A stretch of DNA of 33,951 nt. It comes from Gammaproteobacteria bacterium (lineage in GTDB: Bacteria; Pseudomonadota; Gammaproteobacteria; Pseudomonadales; Azotimanducaceae). Position numbers and translations under genes: made by a program. Where the stretch lies: contig JAPPHD010000151.1 in assembly GCA_028821125.1 (NCBI GenBank), forward strand, positions 1 through 33,951, written 5' to 3'. Within the stretch, counting starts at the first letter, position 1; each line of letters begins with the position of its first letter. This document shows, piece after piece, positions 17,866-24,924 of the stretch. Below the pieces are notes generated by a model that made no database searches, was not told where the DNA came from, and saw nothing but the letters and a program-made list of their open reading frames with translations.

Positions 17866-18594
17866 TCATGACAGGGCTGCCCGGGGTTGGTTTTCTGCGT
17901 CACGCAATGCGGCTTCAAGCGCCTGCAGCATGGTTCTGCGGTGCAGCCCGGCCAGGTTGTCGAATACCGCGCGCAGGGCGGAAACGTCGCGCGCGGCAAG
18001 GGCGCGGTCGAGCTGGCGCATCAGCAGGGTGAAGGCGTCGATGTCCAGTTGTACGTATCGTTCAAAGGCAACCAGGCTCGGCGCGAACTGCTCGAAAAGG
18101 CTTCTCGCGATCAACTGGCACACCAGGTTGTCGCTGGTCACCATGAAAGCGCGCATCATCTCGACCCGGGCGGCGGTGTGGGCTTCGCTGCTCAGGGAGC
18201 CGTCGAACAGGCGCTGCACGAGGGTTCGGATTTCCTGAATCTGCCGATCGGAAGCTTCCTCCACGACGGTTTCCGCGGCCATGGTCAAAAGCCGGTCGAT
18301 CACCTGGAAAATCTGGCCCACCAGCCTGGCGTCGGGAAGTTCGCTGGACGAGAGCATGTAGCCGATGATGTCGAGGTTCGCTTCGTCGATGGGCGCTACC
18401 CGTGCACCGCCCGGGTGGATGGCGGCTACGCCGAGCTGGGAGAGCCGGCTCATGGCTTCCCGGACGGCGCCCCGGTTCGCGTTGAAGCGAATGGCCAGTT
18501 CGCGCTCCGACGGCAGCCGGTCGCCGGCGCGATAGCGGCCGGAGAGGATTTCATCCGTCAGGGTGTTGGCGATGTGTTCGTGCTTGGTCTGCAT
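17866..18594 (-). CDS. GntR-family (FadR/FCD-type) transcriptional regulator of the efflux operon
   Basis: A 242-aa protein from ATG 18594. The winged helix-turn-helix is textbook GntR: HIANTLTDEILSGRYRAGDRLPSERELA, then NRGAVREAMSRLSQLGV (residues 7-56, written in parts). The rest is an all-helical FCD-like ligand domain (about 90-230) without a motif that reveals the ligand. Long in-frame extensions upstream are not supported. Two copies of GACCA-N3-TGGTC lie just upstream of the start codon at the predicted transcription start, so it probably represses itself and the pump genes behind it. Confidence 0.9.
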   Translation of the reverse strand: MQTKHEHIANTLTDEILSGRYRAGDRLPSERELAIRFNANRGAVREAMSRLSQLGVAAIHPGGARVAPIDEANLDIIGYMLSSSELPDARLVGQIFQVIDRLLTMAAETVVEEASDRQIQEIRTLVQRLFDGSLSSEAHTAARVEMMRAFMVTSDNLVCQLIARSLFEQFAPSLVAFERYVQLDIDAFTLLMRQLDRALAARDVSALRAVFDNLAGLHRRTMLQALEAALRDAENQPRAALS

Positions 18595-18599
18595 GCCCT

Positions 18600-18626
18600 G
18601 ACCAATCTGGTCTGACCAATTTGGTC
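18600..18626 (-). promoter_or_regulatory. Tandem operator for the GntR-family regulator
   Basis: Two near-identical 13-bp dyads, GACCAATCTGGTC (18600-18612) and GACCAATTTGGTC (18614-18626), are spaced 14 bp apart. Where they meet they create TGGTCTGACCA (18608-18618), which matches the TGGTC-N-GACCA core known for FadR-type GntR operators. They lie between the predicted -10 box and the gntR start codon, an ideal place for repression. Confidence 0.75.
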
Positions 18627-18632
18627 TGGGCA

Positions 18633-18660
18633 ATTCTAGCGCTTTATCGGGCGATGTCCA
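18633..18660 (-). promoter_or_regulatory. Predicted sigma-70 promoter of the gntR-efflux operon
   Basis: Read on the minus strand: -35 TGGACA (18655-18660), a 16-bp spacer and -10 TAGAAT (18633-18638). The predicted start falls near 18626, at the edge of the tandem operator. A further dyad, GTTAC-N5-GTAAC (18668-18682), sits just upstream of the -35 box and could bind a second regulator. Confidence 0.6.
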
Positions 18661-18737
18661 GCACTTTGTTACGTTTGGTAACGCGTGCCACTGTGCGCGA
18701 TGTATGAACGTGGGAAATTCTGCGGCAGTCGGCGAAG

Positions 18738-19151
18738 CTACACTAGCCGGAAACCTGCGGAAGCGAAGTGATGATCGAACGCGAAGGCTGTGTCGAGCCC
18801 ATGCCTCTTCATGAGCACAAAGCTCGTCGCGTCGACCGCGGAGAGCTTGTGCAGGTCGCGCCTTTCGAAGTAGGTCCAGGCATCGCGCATGTCTGAAGCC
18901 GTGCAGTCGAGTATCTGCAGGCTTCGCGTATTTTCGAGCGAGTCCTTCCAATCTATCGCGACGTCTCGGGATGTGTTGCGGTCGAGAAAGGTAAAGGTCT
19001 CCAGAACAACCGGCACCGACGTGTAGAGACGGGCTCCTGCGCCGATAACCTGGTTCCAGGTATCCACCGCCTGCCCATGAAGCGAATCGCGTGTCAGGGC
19101 CAGAGCAATCCAGCCCCCGCTGTCTATGAAAACCGCTTCGCCGGCCCTCAT
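18738..19151 (-). CDS. vapC: VapC-type PIN-domain toxin ribonuclease
   Basis: A 137-aa PIN-domain protein. ATG 19151 overlaps the antitoxin stop (ATGA). The four acidic positions of the PIN active site are in place: Asp10 (VFIDSGGW), Glu51 (VVLETF), Asp107 (SAVDATSF) and Asp126 (AFDHHF). VapC toxins are Mg-dependent ribonucleases that cut tRNA or rRNA and are held inactive by the cognate antitoxin. The length is normal for the family, and no residue appears damaged, so it is probably active. Its tight overlap with the small ribbon-helix-helix gene upstream defines a toxin-antitoxin module. Confidence 0.88.
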   Translation of the reverse strand: MRAGEAVFIDSGGWIALALTRDSLHGQAVDTWNQVIGAGARLYTSVPVVLETFTFLDRNTSRDVAIDWKDSLENTRSLQILDCTASDMRDAWTYFERRDLHKLSAVDATSFVLMKRHGLDTAFAFDHHFASAGFRLV

Positions 19152-19360
19152 TCGATTCGATCGTATATCGTGTCGTGCTCCATGGCGTTATGGGCGGTTG
19201 GCCCGTCCCACAGGGCGACGGGACCTTGTGACATCGGCCGCAGCCAGACGCGGCGAACCGCCTCGCGAACGAGGCCGGCAACGCTCCGTCCCGAGCGTTG
19301 CGCGGCGGTCTGCAGAAGCTCGAATTCTTCTTCGCGGAAATAGACTTGGCGCTTGATCAT
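19148..19360 (-). CDS. vapB: Ribbon-helix-helix antitoxin of the VapBC pair
   Basis: A 70-aa protein from ATG 19360. The N-terminal half (RQVYFREEEFELLQTAAQR, then SGRSVAGLVREAVRRVW) is a typical ribbon-helix-helix: one beta strand, two helices and the S-x-x-x-L-V-R-E turn. The C-terminal tail is the usual flexible toxin-binding part. An open frame continues upstream, but only through the tandem repeat, so the 70-aa form is preferred. No Shine-Dalgarno precedes the ATG, and the predicted transcription start falls at the ATG, so translation may be leaderless. Confidence 0.85.
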   Translation of the reverse strand: MIKRQVYFREEEFELLQTAAQRSGRSVAGLVREAVRRVWLRPMSQGPVALWDGPTAHNAMEHDTIYDRIE

Positions 19361-19391
19361 GTATGGCACGATACGCAGGCAACTGCCATAC
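19361..19391 (-). promoter_or_regulatory. Inverted-repeat operator upstream of vapB
   Basis: GTATGGCA (19361-19368) and TGCCATAC (19384-19391) form a perfect 8-bp inverted repeat with a 15-base spacer. The arms lie directly before the antitoxin start codon and overlap both promoter boxes. Ribbon-helix-helix antitoxins typically repress their own operon from such sites. Confidence 0.65.
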
Positions 19392-19396
19392 ATCAA
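19368..19396 (-). promoter_or_regulatory. Predicted vapBC promoter
   Basis: Minus strand: -35 TTGATG (19391-19396), a 17-bp spacer and -10 TATCGT (19368-19373). The expected start is at or next to the A of the vapB ATG (19360), which would make the mRNA leaderless. The -35 box borders the tandem repeat array. Confidence 0.5.
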
Positions 19397-19458
19397 CCTT
19401 TCTCCCTCGCAATCTTTCTCCCTCGCAACCTTTCTCCCTCGCAACCTTTCTCCCTCGC
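19395..19458. repeat. Four tandem copies of a 16-bp repeat
   Basis: Four head-to-tail copies of AACCTTTCTCCCTCGC; the second copy has T in place of the fourth base. They are contiguous with no spacers, so this is not a CRISPR array. The array lies between the predicted vapBC promoter and the end of the oxidoreductase gene. Each copy on the minus strand contains GGGAGAAAGG. It could be a binding-site array or a slippage-prone microsatellite-like tract. Confidence 0.85.
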
Positions 19459-19553
19459 AATGTTGGGCATACCAGAAAGAACCATTCGAAACGTACGGCG
19501 ACAAGTACGCTCGGAACCTGTACCCACGGGCAAAGGCTGCAGTTGGAGCGGCT

Positions 19554-22500
19554 TCAGGCAGCCTTTTCGACGACCTTTACGGGGCTTTCTCCACGGAAAG
19601 CGGCCAGCAGGCGGCCGCGCTGGAGATTCAGCTTGGCCCGGTTGTCGTCCTTGACGTGGCCGAAACCGCGCAACTGCAGGGGCAGTTCGGCGAGTTGCAC
19701 GCCCGCCGCATAGTTGTCGTCGGTGAGACCGGCCAGCAATTCCTCGAGCAGATTGCGGTAGTCGAGGATGTCCTGGCGCTCCCGCCGACGTTCTCCGGAA
19801 TGTCCGAACAGGTCGAAGGCGGAAGCGCGCAGGAACCGGAGTTTCGCCAGCAGGGCGAACAGGTGGAGGGTCCATCCCGGGAATTCACGCTTGATCAGGT
19901 GGCCGGTGCGCGGGTCTCTCCGGGACAGCAGCGGCGGCGCCAGGTGGAAGCGCAGCTTGTAGTCGCCGGCGAACTGCGCCTTGATCTTGCGCCGGAATTC
20001 GCCGTCGGTGTACAGGCGCGCCACCTCGTACTCGTCCTTGTAGGCCATGAGCTTGTACATCGCCTCGGCAACCGCCCGGGTAAGTTGCCGGTCGGCGTGG
20101 CGGTCTGAATCGCTCACCCGCTTGACGAAGTCGCTGTAGTCGCGCGCATAGGCCGCATTCTGATAGGTCGTCAGGCGATCTGCCCGGTCGGCGATCAGTT
20201 CATCGAGCGACAGGCGCCGCGGCTTCTCGAGAGCCGTCTCGACAAGACCGGTGACCTGTTCCGGGTTGTTGGCGGCGCGGCGGCCCCACAGGAACGCCTG
20301 CTTGTTGAACTCCACCGCGACGCCGTTGATCTCGATGGCCCGCTCCAGGGCCTGGCGGCTAACCGGGACCAGGCCCCGTTGCCAGGCGAAACCGAGCAGG
20401 AACAGGTTGCTGGCGATGGAGTTGCCGAGCAGTTCCGTGGCGATGCCGGTTGAGTCGATGAAGTGGCAGCGGTCGTCGCCGACTTCCTCGCGGATGGTCT
20501 GCTGCATTTCGGCGGTCAGGAATTCTGCGTCGGGGTTGAGCACGAAGGCGGCGTTCGGCACTTCCGCGCAGTTCACCACAGCGCTGGAACGGCCGGCGTG
20601 GACCTTGGCCAGGGCCTCGAAACCCGAGGCCACCGCGAGGTCGCAACCCAGCATCAGGTCGGCCTCGCCGGCGGAGATGCGCACGGCCTTGATGTCATCC
20701 TGAATGTTGGCCACGCGAACGTGGCTCACCACGGCGCCGAACTTCTGCGCGAGGCCCGTCTGGTTCATGGTCGCGCAGCCCCTGCCTTCGATGTGCGCGG
20801 CCATGGCGACCATGGCAGTGACGGTCAGCACGCCGGTGCCGCCGACGCCGGTGACGATGGCGTTCCAGGGCGCGTCGATGGCCGGCAATTGCGGCTCGGG
20901 CAGATCGTCGAACGCTGCGCCGACCGAGGCGGCGATTCCCGAGCGTTTCGCCAGTTCGCCGCCGTGCACGGTCACGAAGCTCGGGCAGAACCCCTTGACG
21001 CAACTGTAATCCTTGTTGCAGGCGCTCTGGTCGATCTTGCGCTTGCGCCCGAGTTCCGTCTCCAGCGGCACCACCGAGAGGCAGTTGGAGGCGCGGCTGC
21101 AGTCGCCGCAGCCTTCGCAGACGGCGTCGTTGATGAACACCCGTTTGGGCGGATCTTCCATGAGGCCGCGCTTGCGGCGGCGGCGTTTCTCGGCCGCGCA
21201 GGTCTGCTGGTAGACCAGCACCGAGACGCCCTTGAACTCGCGCAGTTCGCGCTGCAGGGCGTCCATCTCGTCGCGGTGGTGCAGGCTGAAGCCGGGCACG
21301 TCCTTGAACTGGCCCTGCCAGGAGCCGGGTTCGTCGCTGACCAGCGCGATACGCTCGATTGCCTCGCCGCGCAACTGGTAGATGAGGTTCTCGACGGAGA
21401 ACTCGCCGTCCAGCGGCTGGCCGCCGGTCATGGCCACGGCATCGTTGCAGAGAATCTTGTAAGTCATGGTGACGCCGGCCGCCCGGGCCGCGCGGATGGC
21501 CAGGATGCCCGAGTGGTTATAGGTGCCGTCGCCCAGGTTCTGGAAGATGTGGGGCGTGTCGGTGAACGGCGCCTGCCCGATCCAGGCGGCGCCTTCGCCG
21601 CCCATCTGGGTGAAGGTGGCGGTGGGGCGGTCCGGCATCCAGGTGGCCATGTAATGGCAGCCGATGCCGGCGGCGGCGCGGCTGCCTTGTGGAATGCGTG
21701 TGGAGGTGTTGTGGGGGCAGCCGGAGCAGAAGTAGGGGGTGCGCTCGGCGGTCTTGCGGGGCCGTGCCAGGGAGCGTTCCTTGTGTTCCAGGAACTTGAG
21801 CCGGGCGCGCATGGCGTCGGATTCGTGGAAGCGTGAGATGCGGCCGGCGATGACACGGGCGATGGCCGCGGGCGTCAATTCGCCGTAGTTGGGCAGCAGG
21901 ATCTGTCCGGTCTCGTCGAATTCGCCGACAACGCGCGGCCGCTTTGACACGGGCCGGTTGTAGAGTTGGCCGGTGAGCTGGTCTTCGACGATGGAGCGCT
22001 TTTCCTCGACCACCAGGATCTCTTCCAGCCCGTCGGCGAACTGATGCGTGGAGACCGGCTCCAGCGGCCAGCTCATGCCCACCTTGAAGACGCGCAGGCC
22101 GATGCGCGCGGCCGTCGCCTCGTCGATGCCCAGGTCTTCCAGCGCCTGCGCCACGTCCAGGCAGGCCTTGCCGGTGGTGACGATGCCGAACCGCGCCCTG
22201 GGGCTGTCGATGACGATGCGGTTGAGCCGGTTGACGCGGGCGAATTCCCGGGCGGCGTAGATCTTGTACCGGTTGAGGCGCACTTCCTGCTCATGCCAGG
22301 AATCCGGCCAGCGCGCATGCACGCCGCCCTCGGGCATCTCGAAATCTTCCGGAATGACGATCTCGACCCTGTCCGGATCGATCTGGGCGGAGATGGCGGA
22401 ATCCATGTTGTCCGTGATGGCCTTGATCGCCACCCAGCAACCGCTGTAGCGCGACATTTCCCATCCATAGATACCGAGATCCAGCACTTCCTGCACGTTG

Positions 22501-23036
22501 GCCGGATTGAGCACCGGTATGGAAGTGCCGATGAAGACGTGCTCCGACTGGTGGGGCAGGGTGGACGACTTGGCGGCATGGTCGTCGCCGGCGATGGCCA
22601 GCACCCCGCCGTAGCGGGAGGTGCCGCAGGCATTGGCGTGCTTGAAGGCATCGCCGCTGCGGTCCACCCCGGGGCCCTTGCCGTACCACATGCCGAAGAC
22701 GCCGTCGTACTTGGCGCCGGCGAACAGGTTGGTTTGCTGGCTGCCCCATACGGCCGTGGCGGCGAGTTCCTCGTTCACGCCGGGATTGAAATGGATGTTG
22801 TGCTCGTCGAGCCAGGTTCTGGCCCGCCACAGGGCCTGGTCGAAGCCGCCCACCGGCGAGCCTCGGTAGCCGGAGATGAAAGCCGCCGTGTTCAGCCCCC
22901 GGGCGCGGTCGCGCTGATGCTGCATGATCGGCAGGCGCACCAGCGCCTCGATGCCGGTCATGTAGGCGCGTCCCTTCTCCAGTGCGTACTTGTCGTCGAG
23001 CGAGGTGGGGTGCAGCACGGGAGCCGGGGATGCCAT
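19554..23036 (-). CDS. Indolepyruvate:ferredoxin oxidoreductase, single-chain (fused IorA/IorB type)
   Basis: A 1160-aa protein from ATG 23036. The N-terminal part has the pyruvate-type oxidoreductase domain (SGYRGSPVGGFDQAL and GVNEELAATAVWGSQ). The thiamine-diphosphate region follows (LGDGTYNHSGILAI and CNDAVAMTGGQPLDG, around residues 500-540). An iron-sulfur region near residue 640 has CEGCGDC and then CNKDYSCVKGFCPS. The gamma domain begins near 729 with GVGGTGVLT. The family decarboxylates aryl- or branched-chain 2-oxo acids from amino-acid breakdown to acyl-CoA and reduces ferredoxin. Aerobic proteobacteria carry this long fused form. It is divergent from an Lrp-type gene, which suggests control by amino-acid supply. 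The C-terminal extension has no recognised motif. Confidence 0.92.
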   Translation of the reverse strand: MASPAPVLHPTSLDDKYALEKGRAYMTGIEALVRLPIMQHQRDRARGLNTAAFISGYRGSPVGGFDQALWRARTWLDEHNIHFNPGVNEELAATAVWGSQQTNLFAGAKYDGVFGMWYGKGPGVDRSGDAFKHANACGTSRYGGVLAIAGDDHAAKSSTLPHQSEHVFIGTSIPVLNPANVQEVLDLGIYGWEMSRYSGCWVAIKAITDNMDSAISAQIDPDRVEIVIPEDFEMPEGGVHARWPDSWHEQEVRLNRYKIYAAREFARVNRLNRIVIDSPRARFGIVTTGKACLDVAQALEDLGIDEATAARIGLRVFKVGMSWPLEPVSTHQFADGLEEILVVEEKRSIVEDQLTGQLYNRPVSKRPRVVGEFDETGQILLPNYGELTPAAIARVIAGRISRFHESDAMRARLKFLEHKERSLARPRKTAERTPYFCSGCPHNTSTRIPQGSRAAAGIGCHYMATWMPDRPTATFTQMGGEGAAWIGQAPFTDTPHIFQNLGDGTYNHSGILAIRAARAAGVTMTYKILCNDAVAMTGGQPLDGEFSVENLIYQLRGEAIERIALVSDEPGSWQGQFKDVPGFSLHHRDEMDALQRELREFKGVSVLVYQQTCAAEKRRRRKRGLMEDPPKRVFINDAVCEGCGDCSRASNCLSVVPLETELGRKRKIDQSACNKDYSCVKGFCPSFVTVHGGELAKRSGIAASVGAAFDDLPEPQLPAIDAPWNAIVTGVGGTGVLTVTAMVAMAAHIEGRGCATMNQTGLAQKFGAVVSHVRVANIQDDIKAVRISAGEADLMLGCDLAVASGFEALAKVHAGRSSAVVNCAEVPNAAFVLNPDAEFLTAEMQQTIREEVGDDRCHFIDSTGIATELLGNSIASNLFLLGFAWQRGLVPVSRQALERAIEINGVAVEFNKQAFLWGRRAANNPEQVTGLVETALEKPRRLSLDELIADRADRLTTYQNAAYARDYSDFVKRVSDSDRHADRQLTRAVAEAMYKLMAYKDEYEVARLYTDGEFRRKIKAQFAGDYKLRFHLAPPLLSRRDPRTGHLIKREFPGWTLHLFALLAKLRFLRASAFDLFGHSGERRRERQDILDYRNLLEELLAGLTDDNYAAGVQLAELPLQLRGFGHVKDDNRAKLNLQRGRLLAAFRGESPVKVVEKAA

Positions 23037-23126
23037 TGCTATATCTTGATCACGCGATTCTTCTTGATCTTTATGGTACTCCCACCGGCGCAGATTTCTA
23101 TTCTAATTGGTAATATCTCTCGTCCA

Positions 23127-23154
23127 TTGAAGCATAATTTATTCTAGATATACG
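23127..23154 (+). promoter_or_regulatory. Predicted promoter of the Lrp-type regulator
   Basis: -35 TTGAAG (23127-23132), a 16-bp spacer and -10 TATACG (23149-23154) in the AT-rich divergent region 23037-23170. A G-rich ribosome site (GGGGGGTG) lies about 10-15 bases before ATG 23171. No convincing promoter could be fixed for the opposite gene. Confidence 0.45.
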
Positions 23155-23170
23155 TGGGGGGTGAAAAAAG

Positions 23171-23647
23171 ATGCCACAACGACTCGGTAAAATGGATGTG
23201 GAAATCCTGCGCCTGCTGCAAAACGATGCAAGCCTGACCACAGGAGCCATTGCCGAGCGCCTCAATCTCTCCCAGTCGCCCTGCTGGCGCCGCATCAACC
23301 GCATCGAACAGGCGGGATACATCAAAAAGCGGGTCGCCCTGCTCGACCGGCGTGCGCTCGGCATGGAGGTGGTGGTGTTCGCCACGGTGAACCTGACGAC
23401 CGACGGGCGCCGCAGGCTGGAGGAATTCGAAGCGTCCATGGCCCGGCACCCGGAGGTGGTGGAGTGCTACACCATGGCCGGCATCTGGGACTACGTGCTG
23501 AAGATCGTGACCCGGGACATCGCCCACTACGAAGCGTTCGTGCGCAATACGCTGCTGAGCAGTCCGTTTATTGGGGAATTGCATTCGCATATTGCGGTGA
23601 CTGAGATTAAGAATAGTACGGAGTTGCCGATTGATACGCAGTTATAG
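23171..23647 (+). CDS. Lrp/AsnC-family transcriptional regulator
   Basis: A 158-aa protein from ATG 23171. The N-terminal helix-turn-helix is plain (DVEILRLLQNDASLTTGAIAE and LNLSQSPCWRRINRIEQAGYI, residues 9-51 in parts). The C-terminal RAM ligand-binding domain follows (VVVFATVNLTTDG and VVECYTMAGIWDYVLKIVT). The length matches the family. It is divergent from the indolepyruvate oxidoreductase gene across 134 bases. The simplest reading is a local regulator that senses an amino acid and controls that gene and itself. Confidence 0.92.
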   Translation: MPQRLGKMDVEILRLLQNDASLTTGAIAERLNLSQSPCWRRINRIEQAGYIKKRVALLDRRALGMEVVVFATVNLTTDGRRRLEEFEASMARHPEVVECYTMAGIWDYVLKIVTRDIAHYEAFVRNTLLSSPFIGELHSHIAVTEIKNSTELPIDTQL

Positions 23648-23762
23648 CGGGCTTTCGTGGGAAAGTCTGCAAACATTTGATTTTAAAGATAAAATTATTT
23701 TAGTCAGGGAATTATAAACCTTACTTGACCGCCAATGTCGCGGAGGGCCATGATGAGCTCGC

Positions 23763-24308
23763 ATGTGGCGAACGGTTGGCAAGATTGTCTGGGGTGCGGC
23801 CTCCGCCTTCTCGATGTTGCTGGGTGTTGCCGGCTGGTCGGACGATTCCCGTGTTTGGCTCAAATGGCTTCAAGTAGTGCCTCCGCAAGTATATGGAATA
23901 CTGGTTGGAGCAGGGTTGATCGGCCTGATAGTTCTGTTGGCTCCAGCGCTCCGCCATCGGGTTTTTGGTGATGGTGAGTCAATTGACGTTGGCAGCAACG
24001 AATGGGAGGGGGTTTCTGAGTTGAGAGGGTGTAACGATGCTCTGGTTGTCTACGCAGCGGTACCGGCTCGGCGACCCACCAGCGAAGAGCAAATAGCAGC
24101 GTCAGACGAACTGCGACCCTATTTGAAGCGTGCGCTTGTGGTTCTGGACCGGGAGAAAATTCCCCACCCTGACTTCGACACGGACGCTATGGTGATCGAC
24201 GACATCCTCAGGTGGTCGAATTTCTTGTCACAAATTCTGGCCCATTCAGACGACTTGGAAGCAGCCCGACGAGCCGGCAAGGAGTTTATGAATGAGCAAG
24301 CCGAATAA
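23763..24308 (+). CDS. Two-TM membrane protein of unknown function
   Basis: A 181-aa protein starting at ATG 23763. Two hydrophobic helices lie near residues 5-25 and 38-62. They are followed by a soluble tail of about 115 residues, predicted mostly helical and acidic at its end (DFDTDAMVIDDILRWSNFLSQIL). GGAGG lies just before two nearby ATGs in another frame (23750/23753), so start choice is not perfect. No family is recognised. A very basic 48-aa gene overlaps its end by 17 bases, suggesting a two-gene unit. The base composition is lower in GC than the flanking housekeeping genes, in keeping with acquired DNA. Confidence 0.55.
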   Translation: MWRTVGKIVWGAASAFSMLLGVAGWSDDSRVWLKWLQVVPPQVYGILVGAGLIGLIVLLAPALRHRVFGDGESIDVGSNEWEGVSELRGCNDALVVYAAVPARRPTSEEQIAASDELRPYLKRALVVLDREKIPHPDFDTDAMVIDDILRWSNFLSQILAHSDDLEAARRAGKEFMNEQAE

Positions 24309-24438
24309 ACACTTCGAGGGAGCTACGCCCAAGCGGCTAGCAAAGGCGCTACTGCGCCCTGATGAAGCCGAGAAGCTACGTCTGCGCCGTCGGTCGCGAA
24401 CAAACCCGAAAAAACAGAAGGGGCGGACTCGTGATTGA
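24292..24438 (+). CDS. Small, highly basic protein coupled to the preceding membrane protein
   Basis: ATG 24292 reads 48 codons to TGA at 24436-24438 and has AAGGAG about 8 bases upstream. It overlaps the 181-aa gene by 17 bases in another frame. The product is rich in Lys and Arg (EKLRLRRRSRTNPKKQKGR) with a short amphipathic helix before it, suggesting nucleic-acid binding. A strong terminator hairpin begins within its last codons. No family is recognised. The strong ribosome site and the terminator position argue that it is real. Confidence 0.5.
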   Translation: MSKPNKHFEGATPKRLAKALLRPDEAEKLRLRRRSRTNPKKQKGRTRD

Positions 24439-24447
24439 GTTCGCCCC
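24420..24447. terminator. Bidirectional intrinsic terminator
   Basis: GGGGCGGACTC and GAGTTCGCCCC pair over 11 bp (one G-U) around a 6-base loop. On the minus strand the stem is followed by TTCTGTTTTTT, a good U-tract; on the plus strand only TTC follows. It sits exactly between two convergent genes. Confidence 0.75.
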
Positions 24448-24492
24448 TTCGCTATACTGGCGCGGGAGTGCCAAGGCAAGCTCATATCATGA

Positions 24493-24831
24493 CTACTCTG
24501 ACTTCGGGACAACGGTTAGCTCCGGTGGTAACGGACGAGGATCTTCAAGCGTGGCTAAAAGAGTTCGAGCACGCTGTTTGTCAAGTGGAGAAAGCGCCGC
24601 AGAGGGAAGATCCAGAATGTCATCTGCCGACTGCATCAGGGCGCCAAACAGATGAATTTGAGTCTCCCGATCCAGAGCCCTCATCGCATTCCTAAAGCAT
24701 GCCGTCAAGACATACATCGTCTGGGTAGCATTGTCGAACGGCGATTCATCGGGCAACGGTTTTATCCTCCTTGCGCCAATCTGTGCGCAAGTATGTTGTG
24801 TGCTCGAAGGGAGCGGCCTAGAATCGACCAT
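24493..24831 (-). CDS. Hypothetical protein
   Basis: Start uncertain: ATG 24831 (112 aa) or GTG 24846 (117 aa). The last 70 residues have a natural helical pattern (ACFRNAMRALDRETQIHLF, then SADDILDLPSAALSPLDKQRA), while the N-terminal part is polar and less convincing. The strand and end agree with the terminator's better U-tract on this side. A competing plus-strand frame (24489-24695) is less protein-like. A short dyad, TTGCGC-N8-GCGCAA (24771-24790), lies within it. No family is recognised. Confidence 0.4.
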   Translation of the reverse strand: MVDSRPLPSSTQHTCAQIGARRIKPLPDESPFDNATQTMYVLTACFRNAMRALDRETQIHLFGALMQSADDILDLPSAALSPLDKQRARTLLATLEDPRPLPPELTVVPKSE

Positions 24832-24866
24832 TCCCGCGCGGGTCACTATCTGTTTGCGCGGATCAA

Positions 24867-24901
24867 GAACCCCGATCGAGATGGCGTCTCGATCGGGGTT
24901 C
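24867..24901. repeat. Perfect 15-bp inverted repeat next to the transposase gene
   Basis: GAACCCCGATCGAGA, a 5-base loop (TGGCG) and the exact complement form a long hairpin 23 bases past the transposase stop. There is no proper U-tract on either side, so it may be a structure linked to the mobile element as well as a transcription stop. Confidence 0.7.
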
Positions 24902-24924
24902 GCATTTATTGGGCGAAAATCCTA

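Noticed and set aside
19395-19458. CRISPR-like array
   Set aside because: Repeats are contiguous with no spacers and only 16 bp long, and no cas genes lie nearby.
24489-24695. Plus-strand open frame (about 68 codons) overlapping the hypothetical minus-strand gene
   Set aside because: Weaker ribosome site and less natural sequence; the terminator layout favours the minus strand.
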